DNA of 64,000 nucleotides, taken from positions 62,001 through 126,000 of the forward strand of contig CAJHNH020002032.1 in NCBI GenBank assembly GCA_905116865.2, written 5' to 3'. The notes beneath the pieces were generated by a model. That model made no database searches. It saw nothing but the letters and a program-made list of their open reading frames with translations, and had not been told where the DNA came from. The stretch comes from Candidula unifasciata (Eukaryota > Mollusca > Gastropoda > Stylommatophora > Geomitridae). Both the position numbers and the translations under genes were made by a program. This document shows, piece by piece, positions 32,070 through 45,100 of this stretch (its first letter is position 1; the number at the start of each line of letters is the position of its first letter).

Positions 32070-32335
32070 TTACTGCAGGAGGAACAGCACTGGGCATTCA
32101 CACCTGCTTCCAGCTGTTCTATCTGTCTCTGCAGTGGAATGGTCAAGCCGTCTGCTTTACACTCTAAAGGTTGTGGGTTCATGTCACGACATGCCATTTG
32201 GTTTATGGAGATCAATGCTGAAGCTACAGAGTCTGTACTTTGTGTGACACTCTTGTAGGGATTAGTCATTCTCAGAGAGACAGGGCCATATGAGTTTCAA
32301 CTGATGCAATAAAGTTGACCCTCTCAAAAGAAGAA
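32070..32335 (+). mobile_element. tRNA-derived SINE, family C
   Basis: The head reads 'cagtggaatggtcaagccg', then tctgctttacactctaaagg and ttgtgggttcatgtcacg, giving A-box- and B-box-like segments at tRNA-like spacing. The body has 'gagtctgtactttgtgtgac' then actcttg and a 'ctctcaaaagaagaag' tail. Related to 15375-15560. Not an intact tRNA. Confidence 0.65.
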
Positions 32336-33048
32336 GAATATATATCGCAAACAGCATGAAGAATCATCACACGGACCCACAAGATCCTGAGAGCCTGGTG
32401 CTAAACAAATCACCATGAGCTGGCGTGGTAGAGCAAGGTCAGGGAGCTTGATATAGGGAAGGGAGGGGTTCCCTCTCAAGGGATCTAATATTCAATCAGA
32501 TCCTACAGCCACAGAAGTGATAAAATAGACTATATACAACATGATGGTTATACATTCACATGCCGATGACTGCACTACTAATTACGGATGTCTTATAATA
32601 GTCATTTGTAGAAAAAGAAAACTAAATCTAAACATCGAACCAACAGTTGCAACAATACAGCATTCACAGGAATAACAGTGAAATCTATAAACAATCCTGT
32701 ACGGAAATCTGTCCAAAGAAAAAACCAGTTTTGAAAGTAACAAACATGACAGGGGAAAAGCTCTACAAATGTTTCTGATAAAATTGTCAATATCATTGTA
32801 ATTCTTGTGTCTAAACATTAATGTTAAAAAAGAAATGTGAGCTCAACACTGAAGACCAAGATCGGATGTTTGTAGAATCATGTTAAAAACAGCAATGCTG
32901 AAATAAATTCACAGATGCTTGCTAATTGGGATCGTCATATATGATGTTAATATTTTTGTAATTTGTTTTGCTGATTTCTGTGTCTGGCATCTCTTGTCCC
33001 CCATCAACAGAAGGTGCCTAACTCTGCAGCCTGTTTCTCCGACTGCCT
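32336..33048. other. Probable 3' flank of VAMP, unassigned
   Basis: No repeat or coding signal recognised. May be 3'UTR of the minus-strand VAMP gene. Confidence 0.3.
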
Positions 33049-33164
33049 CTATGGCTGTTTAGGGGAAGCTGCTGGCTGTACTTTTGTAGTGGCTGTGGTT
33101 GTAATTGCAGATGGTGCTGGTGCTGGGGTGTCTGTACTGCTACTTTGTGTTGATACCACCCAAA
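33049..33164 (-). CDS. VAMP: VAMP last coding exon (luminal tail)
   Basis: Acceptor 'cctcaatatttcag' is followed by an exon that completes the split Val codon and reads [20 protein letters not shown], then a Thr/Pro/Ala-rich stretch ending ASPKQP and TAG at 33049-33051. About 39 residues, far longer than the few-residue luminal end of vertebrate VAMP2. Drosophila n-Syb also carries an extended tail. Many Ser/Thr/Pro residues could be O-glycosylated in the vesicle lumen. An open frame on the plus strand across it is a shadow. Confidence 0.88.
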
Positions 33165-36100
33165 CTGAAATATTGAGGAGAAAGAGAGATGGAGTCAGAC
33201 AAACATCATCAACATGTGACATTACTACAGACACAGAAGAAGATAAAGATACCCTTCACCAGTTCAGTACTAGAAAAAGCATACAGTAGAAAATTAAAAT
33301 AAGGGCAATAATTTAGGGTAATTAGGAACAGTAATCCCGAATAATGAAGTTAGATTTTAGTGCCATTGATTAATTTAACAATTGAATAGAAAATGATACT
33401 TGATGTTCCATAAAGTATCATTTTGTTAAGAAGGCGGGAGGATGTAATGACCCTGCTTTGCATGGTCTCCACGAGTACATTGTGGCCGGCGGAAAGTCCG
33501 TGCTACAAGTGACAGCATGAGATAATTGGGTCTAGTCGAGGAAGCGAGGGGAAGCCCGAGCTGGACTCGTGGTCAGTCGATCATGAGAAATCAGAGAAGA
33601 CGGTTGTAGTAATTGAAGATGTCGTCTTTATGTCGCGAGAATGGTTAATGTTCGAATATGTCGCGAGTGATAAAGTGTGAATAATGTTTGAACATGTGAA
33701 ATAAATGGACCAGAATAAACTGACAGAATGTACAAAGAAGCTGAGCGGCGTTCATGTTGTCAACCCTATACGTTAAAGTAGTGCAAGTTTTGTAGCAGTA
33801 AACATCCAGAGAGTGAGCCGTGGCGAGATCCAATAGGTAGTAAGCCAAAGTGCAGTCCAAGTCAAGCCAAGGTTTATTACAAAACCTATCTACCATTCTC
33901 TAGCTCCATACTCTGTCTGTGGAGATGCTGTCTCTACAGTTAACAGGCTACTCATTTGACATAAATAATCAGCTCCTCCCAATACATGTTCAAACATACA
34001 GCAATATGTCTACCACACAAATTGTCTACAGTTACCTCTGTAACAATGTGCTGCCCACGTTTGTAGTTCTCTCTACAGCTCATCCTCACAGAGCCACGTC
34101 TATAGTTAACTCTCTGACACTGTGCAGCCTTACACATAGTTTTAACTCTCTAAAGCTTACCTCTACACAGACTTGTCTACAGTTAACTCTCTGACACTGA
34201 TACTATAGTTAACTTTCTGACACTGATACCTTTACCACTCATTGTCTATAGTTAACTCTCTGACACTGATACCTTTACCACCCATTGTCTATAGTTAACT
34301 CTCTGACACTGATACTATAGTTAACTCTCTGACACTGATACCTTTACCACCCATTGTCTATAGTTAACTCTCTGACACTGATACTATAGTTAACTCTCTG
34401 ATACTGATACTATAGTTAACTCTCTGACACTGATACTATAGTTAACTCTCTGACACTGATACTATAGTTAGCTCTCTGACACTGATACCTTTACCACCCA
34501 TTGTCTATAGTTAACTCTCTGACACTGATACTATAGTTAACTCTCTGACACTGATACTATAGTTAACTCTCTGACTCTGATACTATAGTTAACTCTCTGA
34601 TACTGATACTATAGTTAACTCTCTGATACTGATACTATAGTTAACTCTCTGACACTGATACTATAGTTAACTCTCTGATACTGATACTATAGTTAACTCT
34701 CTGACACTGATACTATAGTTAACTCTCTGATACTGATACTATAGTTAACTCTCTGACACTGATACTATAGTTAACTCTCTGACACTGATACTATAGTTAA
34801 CTCTCTGACACTGATACTATAGTTAACTCTCTGATACTGATACTATAGTTAACTCTCTGATACTGATACTATAGTTAACTCTCTGATACTGATACTATAG
34901 TTAGCTCTCTGACACTGATACCTTTATCACCCATTGTCTATAGTTAACTCTCTGATACTGATACTATAGTTAACTCTCTGACACTGATACCTTTATCACC
35001 CATTGTCTATAGTTAACTCTCTGACACTGATATCTTTACCACCCATTGTCTATAGTTAACTCTCTGACACTGATACCTTTACCACCCATTGTCTATAGTT
35101 AACTCTCTGACACTGATACCTTTATCACCCATTGTCTATAGTTAACTCTCTGACACTGATACTATAGTTAACTCTCTGACACTGATACCTTTACCACCCA
35201 TTGTCTATAGTTAACTCTCTGACACTGATACCTTTATCACCCATTGTCTATAGTTAACTCTTTGACACTGATACCTTTATCACCCACTGTCTATAGTTAG
35301 CTCTCTGACACTGATACCTTTATCACCCATTGTCTATAGTTAACTCTCTGACACTGATACCTTTACCACCCATTGTCTATAGTTAACTCTCTGACACTGA
35401 TACCTTTATCACCCATTGTCTATAGTTAACTCTCTGACACTGATACCTTTATCACTCATTGTCTATAGTTAACTCTCTGACACTGATACCTTTACCACCC
35501 ATTGTCTATAGTTAACTCTCTGACACTGATACCTTTACCACCCATTGTCTATAGTTAACTCTCTGACACCAATTTACCTATACATAACCTTATCTAGAAG
35601 TAGACAGAAACATGTTTAAGGACCAATCTTCTATCAAGTAAACTTAATTAAGAAAAAAATCAGTTTCTCATTTAATAATAAGAACAAAATATGATCAAAA
35701 TGGAAGATGGAACTCTGCAGTTTTCCTAAGAACACAATCACAAGTGATAAAACAAACACTGTGTTTTCCAACCTGAACTATAGTTTCTTCTATCACCCCT
35801 CTATCGCAGGAGTGAAGGAACTATTTCTATCAAGGACCGTTTAGGATAACATTATCAATGGACTAAACCACTGTCAACTTAAACAGTTAGCATGCTATAT
35901 TTGGTCAAACATTTGTGGCTGCCCTGGCATGGGCAAGGCCAAATTATTTCATGGGCCTTGTAGGCTCGCTGGCTGGATGCTCGCCTCCGCTGTCCTTCAG
36001 TACGCTTGGAGCAGACGTGAGCGATCAACAGAGGGAGGAATGGTTATGATTTCTGCTAGCATTAAGCCTCTCACAAACTAAATTATGCTACCAAACTGTA

Positions 36101-39100
36101 AGAGTTACAGCATTGTCAATAAACTGTCTGAATGATGGTAGATGATCAGTGCCATGGAGGACTCCACACCCTGAGTCGGTGAAGCTAGGATGAATGCTGA
36201 ATTAGGAATTGACATCACAGCACTCAAGACACATCTATAAGCGCTCCGTCCCCATCTTCAGCGAGAGAGTGCAGCTGAACGCTAGGACAGCACATTGAGC
36301 AATTAACAGCCGGTGATGCAAAGTGTCGCTATCAGGAAGAGAATCACCCAGGTATAAATCCCAGAAACCCTGATCAACCATTTTGTTTTAATGGGCCTTC
36401 TGACGGTTACAAAGTAATCTGAAGGAAGGGTTTTGTCACCCTGCATGGAGAGCTCAGGAGCTGCAGTCAAGGCTGAGATAGGAGACATTATAACCAACTT
36501 CTCATGGCAAGTACCTTGGAGTGGCTGCTGCGCTGGATGACTGAGCTACATGGGGATGTCCAATGTGCCATGACCTCGACTGTGATAACATAACAATGCC
36601 AATAGAAGGGTAGTACTTCAGAAGTTACAACGTCACTCTGATATGAAAGGACTGGAAACAAGACAAGGATTAACTGAACAAGGAACACAGGAGGATCACA
36701 GAGAACTATTGACCCCACGCAGGCTGGCTAACTATATCCTTCAAGACGGCCATGTTTTAACTGTGGACTCCACAATGGTTTACAGAGACTTGACCTGGCC
36801 CTGTCTCCCCACGCAGGCTGGTCAACGATATCCTTCAAGACAGCCATGTTTAAATTGTGGACACCACAATGGTTTACAGAAACAAACATCACCACAAAGC
36901 TGTTAGACAGTCTCAATAAACTTTCAAATACAGACACAGATATTGAAATAGCAAGCCATAATTCTTTTGTAGACATGGCTGCAATTACAAAGAGCCACAA
37001 CAGATGTTATTTTTAGTGGGTTAACAAGTGGGCATACAAGAATGTCTAACATTCTACCTTACTTATGTCTCAATCTTTATTATGTCATTTAATAAAAGTT
37101 ACAATAAAACTAGACTAACACAATCTGTAATAGCTATCATACATACCAAGCAACAATAGAAATATTTATTAAAATCACAAGTAGGCAATAAATTGATATA
37201 GACAACAGAGAAGAGAAAGGCAAGAAAAAACTGAAATTCTAGTGGAACACATTAAAAAAAAAAAGACTACAGGCATTCAAGCGGAAAATTTCTAATAATT
37301 AAACAAACAAACAAAATAATCTGAAAGTGGTAAAATATTGTGTGCAATAATTTATTCTGAAAAGCTAAGGCATACAATGTTTTATTTTAAAAAGCAGAGC
37401 TAGGATGGGAAGAAATAGTTTTTACTGAAAAGAAATCTCAGTAACTATCAGTATACAAAAAACACAATCTTGCAATGTTTGACCAGGCATTACTTCAGCA
37501 AAGCAGAGACCTAGTTTACTGGAACAAAATTCTACAAAGACATGACATGCTCGACTGAAAGGGCCGCTTTTAATAAGTGGGGGAACTGAACTCTCATTCA
37601 GTGTTGGCAACAACTGAGGCAGAGCAAGCTAAAGTAACTACTGGATGGGGGCATACTATTAAAATTGTGAGAACCATGTGTGTTTTACACTCGATGAAAG
37701 TAACCTCACAGAAATGCTGGGCATACAATAATTTCTGGATAACTTTCTGACAGTAAAAGCCACGGTAAACCCTTAACTCTTTAAACTCTTGTTTTATAAA
37801 TATTGAATCTAATGTTGGCGTATGAGGGTCTGGAGAATAATGAGAAATTGCTCTCTAGTTACGTAGTCAGATTCTCCATAGAGAGATTCTATGAACTCTT
37901 GTAACTGATTTTTGTGAAATAATTTTGCAATAACTTCCTTATGCAATAACTGCCTAATGCCAAAACATTTATTGTATTAGAATGTCTTTTAAATCAAAAA
38001 TAAACTTTTAAAACATGATTGGGAGACCTTTCGTTTATATTATTTTTGATGTAACAAAGTTTCAGCATTAACTTTTTTCAGTTCCAATGAAAACATCATT
38101 CATTCATTAACTCTTTCAGTTCCAACTAAAACACCATTCATTCATAGGTTCCTATCTAGAAGCCTAATGAATGTGCCGATTTTACATCGCTCTGTACTAC
38201 CTCTTAGATTTCTGTTGCTAACCCCCCCCCCACCTCCCCCCCTGGACTAAAAGAGTTAAGGGACATCTCTGAATATCAAGGAGTACTGTACCAGGTAAAC
38301 AAATGTGATTAGTTTGGGAATGAAAAAAAAAAAAAAATAGCCGACTGAACGACGATAAAACGCCTGGATATTAATTACTCTAACGGCATGTTTGTATGCA
38401 TGCAGGGGTGGTCACGAGGAAACACACTGGGAAAGACAACAGCAATGAGTAGAACAACAACATCTACACAACTCAAAGCACTAACAGGGCGAGGAAGAAA
38501 ACAGGAGAGAAATAACAACAAGAAAGCAGCCACAACACCAACACACAACAGATATTCACCATTAACCCTGTGTCACCCACACTGTAAGCGTTTCAAGCAG
38601 CAGAAGAAAAAAACGGACATGGAAAGACCAAATGAAGGGAAGGTGAAATCAAATGTTAGAAATCCATGATTTGATGGCAATGACAACTTGAAGCACAGCT
38701 GACAGTTACACTGACAGTGGACATCTAAACAAGTCATGAATCAACAACTTCCATAATTATACAGTAAAAGAAATTAAAGGAACCTTTTCCCCTCTTTTAG
38801 GCGTGTTGGGCATATAGGGCTAGACCTATATTGTATAGACCAATCCGCACTCAGTGAGGGATGTTGTCACCGCTACTCACACAGTGAGGGATGTTGTCAC
38901 CGCTACTTACACAGTGAGGGATGTTGTCACCGCTACTTACACAGTGAGGGATGTTGTCACCGCTACTTACACAGTGAGGGATGTTGTCACCGCTACTTTC
39001 ACAGTGAGGGATGTTGTCACCGCTACTCACACAGTGAGGGATGTTGTCACCGCTACTTACACAGTGAGGGATGTTGTCACAGCTACTTGGTACCCATTTA

Positions 39101-42100
39101 TACCTGAGGCAACCCAGAAGCAAAGGAGGGAAAAAAAAGTCCAGCTTCCTTAAGACTTAAATCCATGATCTTCTGATCCAAAGACAAACGTACATGACTA
39201 TACACATATTTTTAAAATGTTCACTGCATGTCGTTTACAGGATGCTGTAGAACCAACCCTAGTATTTTCGTTTGCTGTTTTGTAACTGCACCAGGAAATT
39301 TTATGTTCTGTAGTTTGCCATTGCTCTCTGAATGGTCAGCCCTCGATATCACCGTCGAAAGCAGTGCTAGGCGGTCCACTGTCAAATCACCTGCAGCTGG
39401 GAATTGAACCCGGCACCCCAGAATTTATAAAGCACTCTCACAAACCTAAGCCTGAGATGCCGACTGTACATGATTGTTAAGGTAATTATGCTTTTGCAGG
39501 CCGAAATGGGTAGCAGGTCATGTTCTGGGAAGTCAAGGTGCCTGGTGTGATGTTGACTGACTGAGGGCTGACTAGTCTATACAAATATATCCATCAAATA
39601 CTCAAAGCAACCCTTTTAAAAATGGTTTCACTTTCACAAAAAGAAAACAAAACTAACTCTTTCAATCCCAAGGAACATACCATATGTTCATTGCTTCCGA
39701 CCTAGAAGACCAATGAACACAAGATGTGCTGAGTTGATCTCTCTTTTTTGGTACCTCTTGGACCTCTGAAGCTTAACCCCCTGGGACTGAAAGAGTTAAA
39801 TTAATACTATAGAAGATACTGATAAAAAGGTGTGAACTGCTGACGATTTCAAAACCCTCTCCCACTGAAGTAATTCTAACAACTGGCATTAACTGAACAT
39901 CACATCAAGCACCTGAGGTGGTTGGGATTGTTGCAGTTGTGCCTTAATACAGATCTAGAAGTCTGAGAACACCATTCAACGTGTGGCTGAGTGCCACAAT
40001 GTTGGTCAGTGTAAGACCTTATATTTTAGAATCAATCATGCACAGAGTACTGTTAGAGAAACACATAGGATGCTGTCAGAGAACACAAGAGGTCAGTGTA
40101 AGACCTTATATTTTAGAATCAAACATGCACAGAGTACTGTTAGAGAAACACATAGGATGCTGGCAGAGAACACAAGAGGTCAGTGTAAGACCTTATATTT
40201 TAGAATCAAACATGCACAGAGTACTGTTAGAGAAACACATAGGACGCTGGCAGAGAACACAAGAGGTCAGTGTAAGACCTTATATTTTAGAATCAAACAT
40301 GCACAGAGTACTGTTAGAGAAACACATAGGACGCTGGCAGAGAACACAAGAGGTCAGTGTAAGACCTTATATTTTAGAATCAAACATGCACAGAGTACTG
40401 TTAGAGAAACACATAGGATGCTGGCAGAGAACACAAGAGGTCAGTGTAAGACCTTATATTTTAGAATCAAACATGCACAGAGTACTGTTAGAGAAACACA
40501 TAGGACGCTGGCAGAGAACACAAGAGGTCAGTGTAAGACCTTATATTTTAGAATCAAACATGCACAGAGTACTGTTAGAGAAACACATAGGACGCTGGCA
40601 GAGAACACAAGAGGTCAGTGTAAGACCTTATATTTTAGAATCAAACATGCACAGAGTACTGTTAGAGAAACACATAGGACGCTGTCAGAGAACACAAGAG
40701 GTCAGTGTAAGACCTTATATTTTAGAATCAAACATGCACAAAGTACTGTTAGAGAAACACATAGGACGCTGTCAGAGAACACAAGAGGTCAGTGTAAGAC
40801 CTTATATTTTAGAATCAAACATGCACAGAGTACTGTTAGAGAAACACATAGGATGCTGGCAGAGAACACAAGAGGTCAGTGTAAGACCTTATATTTTAGA
40901 ATCAAACATGCACAGAGTACTGTTAGAGAAACACATAGGACGCTGTCAGAGAACACAAGAGGTCAGTGTAAGACCTTATATTTTAGAATCAAACATGCAC
41001 AGAGTACTGTTAGAGAAACACATAGGACGCTGGCAGAGAACACAAGAGGTCAGTGTAAGACCTTATATTTTAGAATCAAACATGCACAGAGTACTGTTAG
41101 AGAAACACATAGGATGCTGTCAGAGAACACAAGAGGTCAGTGTAAGACCTTATATTTTAGAATCAAACATGCACAGAGTACTGTTAGAGAAACACATAGG
41201 ACGCTGTCAGAGAACACAAGAGGTCAGTGTAAGACCTTATATTTTAGAATCAAACATGCACAGAGTACTGTTAGAGAAACACATAGGATGCTGGCAGAGA
41301 ACACAAGAGGTCAGTGTAAGACCTTATATTTTAGAATCAAACATGCACAGAGTACTGTTAGAGAAACACATAGGATGCTGGCAGAGAACACAAGAGGTCA
41401 GTGTAAGACCTTATATTTTAGAATCAAACATGCACAGAGTACTGTTAGAGAAACACATAGGATGCTGGCAGAGAACACAAGAGGTCAGTGTAAGACCTTA
41501 TATTTTAGAATCAAACATGCACAGAGTACTGTTAGAGAAACACATAGGACGCTGGCAGAGAACACAAGAGGTCAGTGTAAGACCTTATATTTTAGAATCA
41601 AACATGCACAGAGTACTGTTAGAGAAACACATAGGACGCTGGCAGAGAACACAAGAGGTCAGTGTAAGACCTTATATTTTAGAATCAAACATGCACAGAG
41701 TACTGTTAGAGAAACACATAGGACGCTGTCAGAGAACACAAGAGGTCAGTGTAAGACCTTATATTTTAGAATCAAACATGCACAGAGTACTGTTAGAGAA
41801 ACACATAGGACGCTGTCAGAGAACACAAGAGGTCAGTGTAAGACCTTATATTTTAGAATCAAACATGCACAGAGTACTGTTAGAGAAACACATAGGATGC
41901 TGGCAGAGAACACAAGAGGTCAGTGTAAGACCTTATATTTTAGAATCAAACATGCACAGAGTACTGTTAGAGAAACACATAGGATGCTGGCAGAGAACAC
42001 AAGAGGTCAGTGTAAGACCTTATATTTTAGAATCAAACATGCACAGAGTACTGTTAGAGAAACACATAGGATGCTGGCAGAGAACACAAGAGGTCAGTGT

Positions 42101-45100
42101 AAGACCTTATATTTTAGAATCAAACATGCACAGAGTACTGTTAGAGAAACACATAGGACGCTGGCAGAGAACACAAGAGGTCAGTGTAAGACCTTATATT
42201 TTAGAATCAAACATGCACAGAGTACTGTTAGAGAAAACACATAGGACGCTGGCAGAGAACACAAGAGGTCAGTGTAAGACCTTATATTTTAGAATCAAAC
42301 ATGCACAGAGTACTGTTAGAGAAACACATAGGATGCTGGCAGAGAACACAAGAGGTCAGTGTAAGACCTTATATTTTAGAATCAAACATGCACAGAGTAC
42401 TGTTAGAGAAACACATAGGACGCTGGCAGAGAACACAAGAGGTCAGTGTAAGACCTTATATTTTAGAATCAAACATGCACAGAGTACTGTTAGAGAAACA
42501 CATAGGACGCTGTCAGAGAACACAAGAGGTCAGTGTAAGACCTTATATTTTAGAATCAAACATGCACAGAGTACTGTTAGAGAAACACATAGGACGCTGT
42601 CAGAGAACACAAGAGGTCAGTGTAAGACCTTATATTTTAGAATCAAACATGCACAGAGTACTGTTAGAGAAACACATAGGACGCTGGCAGAGAACACAAG
42701 AGGTCAGTGTAAGACCTTATATTTTAGAATCAAACATGCACAGAGTACTGTTAGAGAAACACATAGGACGCTGGCAGAGAACACAAGAGGTCAGTGTAAG
42801 ACCTTATATTTTAGAATCAAACATGCACAGAGTACTGTTAGAGAAACACATAGGACGCTGGCAGAGAACACAAGAGGTACAGTTACAGAAAACTATGTGC
42901 ACTGTTAGACAATACTTGGAGTACTGAATTGTACTGTTAGACGATACTTGGAGTACTGAATTGTACTGTTAGACAATACTTGGAGTACTGAATTGTACTG
43001 TTAGACGATACTTGGAGTACTGAATTGTACTGTTAGACGATACTTGGAGTACTGAATTGTTCTGTTAGACAATACTCAGAGTACTGAATTGTACTGTTAG
43101 ACAATACTTGGAGTACTGAATTGTACTGTTAGACGATACTTGGAGTACTGAATTGTACTGTTAGACGATACTTGGAGTACTGAATTGTTCTGTTAGACAA
43201 TACTCAGAGTACTGAATTGTACTGTTAGACAATACTTGGAGTACTGAATTGTACTGTTAGACGATACTTGGAGTACTGAATTGTACTGTTAGAAAATACT
43301 TGGAGTACAGAATTGTACTGCTAGCAAATACCTGTTGGAGAATGCATAAAGTATTTTAAAGAATACCTGAGGTACTGGTTGCCTTTGTTAGAGAATACTT
43401 GGTGTACTGATTGGAATAGCTGGAAAATTTTTGAGGTATTGCTTGAAATTACAAGCTAGACAGACACTAAAAGGGCTTTAGTTTCAAATGTGTTTATACT
43501 TCCACCCAAACAATATAAAAATATTTCCTGGCTTAAGTTAAATTTTAACTTTAATGAAACGTTTTTTTTTTAAACACAGAATTAACATCATGATAATGAC
43601 ACAAGCCTACATCAAACAGAAAGATGTATTTCTCACTACATGTACCTGACTCCTGCAGCTGTTGCTATCACTGAACTAAAGACAAACTACTTCAAATTGC
43701 AGTTCTTTCAGATATACAAATGGTGTGAATACACTAAATATCATTCATTTCACATTAGGGAGCACTTAAATGTAGAGAATCAGGCACTTTGGGCGCCAAC
43801 ATGAGTGCAGAGCGCCCAACAATGTGGGAAGCGAGTGGGGGCGGGTGCCCACAAGTGCCCTTCTCCCAACTTTCCCGTACTAAACTGATAAAGTGTCTCC
43901 CTACCACATTTAGGTTTGCCCAGTAAAAGTCTCTGTTCACACATTTCACATTTATTCTTATATTTAATTTTGCCATTCAGCACATCATAACAAAATCATA
44001 AGGGGTTGAAGGGGCACCCCACCCCTAATGTTTCTTTGTGCTGACACCCCTGCATCACATCAAAGGATATGTGCATTAGCATTTATTTGTAAAAAAAAGT
44101 ACAATTTGTAAAAACAGGTTGTTTAGCTGCATGCCTGAATAGACTGTAAATTAATAATAAAATATAAAAGTAAAGAACAAAAGTCATGACTGGGTCTTAT
44201 AACACACTTGATTAATGAGAAAGGAAACAAAAGAAAGGCATATTTCATGCACATGTCATTAATTAACCTGAAGGTATAACTCAGTACAGTGGGCATTCAA
44301 CTACACAGAATGTGATCAATATACTATAGAAAAGACCAGGCTCTTCTTCTGTAGGTCCTGTTTTACCACTCTGGGTGTTGAGGGTGATCTAAGGACCTGC
44401 TTCGTGCAGGACCTTACTCACTAGTAACAAATCACATAATACTTGTATTTACTATGTGTACATTGGGGTCATCCTAGAAACAGATTTCCAACAACCGGTG
44501 GCCAGGCTAAAACAGATAGGAGCAATGGTTCTTTTTGAAGACAGAGAGTATCTTCCTAAGAGCTGAAGAACTAACAGTCTGCACACAAGGGATGTGTGTA
44601 CAACAGTTAAGTTCTGGAACCAGGACAAACAAGCAGGACTTTCCACCTGAGTTTAGAGCAGGTGAGCGTGAAGAGACAAAAGGAGCTTACACTGGCACAG
44701 TACAGTAGTTAACTGACTTGCTGCTTATCAATTCCTACTAATGACTTGAATATTCTCCTCAACCAGCAAAGCTCCTGCATCAATCTAGCCTAATGGCTGA
44801 CTTGAGCGACAGTTTCATATCCAGTGTACTGACATTTAGACCATTTTAGTCATGAAAAGGGTCTGTATCTATTGGAGTCAGCCTGAAGTAGACAATTTCC
44901 ACTAGTAATGAAGTACAAGCTCCCAAACACTGTGTCATAGCTTTCCTTCCCGTCTTCAGACTCAGAAATCAACCATGCATGCAAACATGAAAAAAAGGAC
45001 TTCAGCAGTGCAGATGCACGCCAATTCTTGGAATATTAGCCAGACAAGAACCTGGTCAGTGGATTGATGGCGCCACCAGCTCAATGGCCTGCACCATCTC

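Noticed and set aside
33014..33289. Plus-strand 91-codon frame with hydrophobic segments
   Set aside because: It is the complement of the VAMP last exon, whose acceptor, phase and stop fit the gene.
34190..35572. CRISPR-like array of conserved repeats and spacers
   Set aside because: The segments between conserved parts are themselves repeated, either absent or one fixed 17-bp module, and the surrounding genes are animal genes. It is a minisatellite.
39981..42927. 975- and 753-codon open frames as giant repeat proteins
   Set aside because: Two overlapping frames are equally open, the DNA is a uniform tandem array, and it lies antisense in an intron of a well-supported gene.
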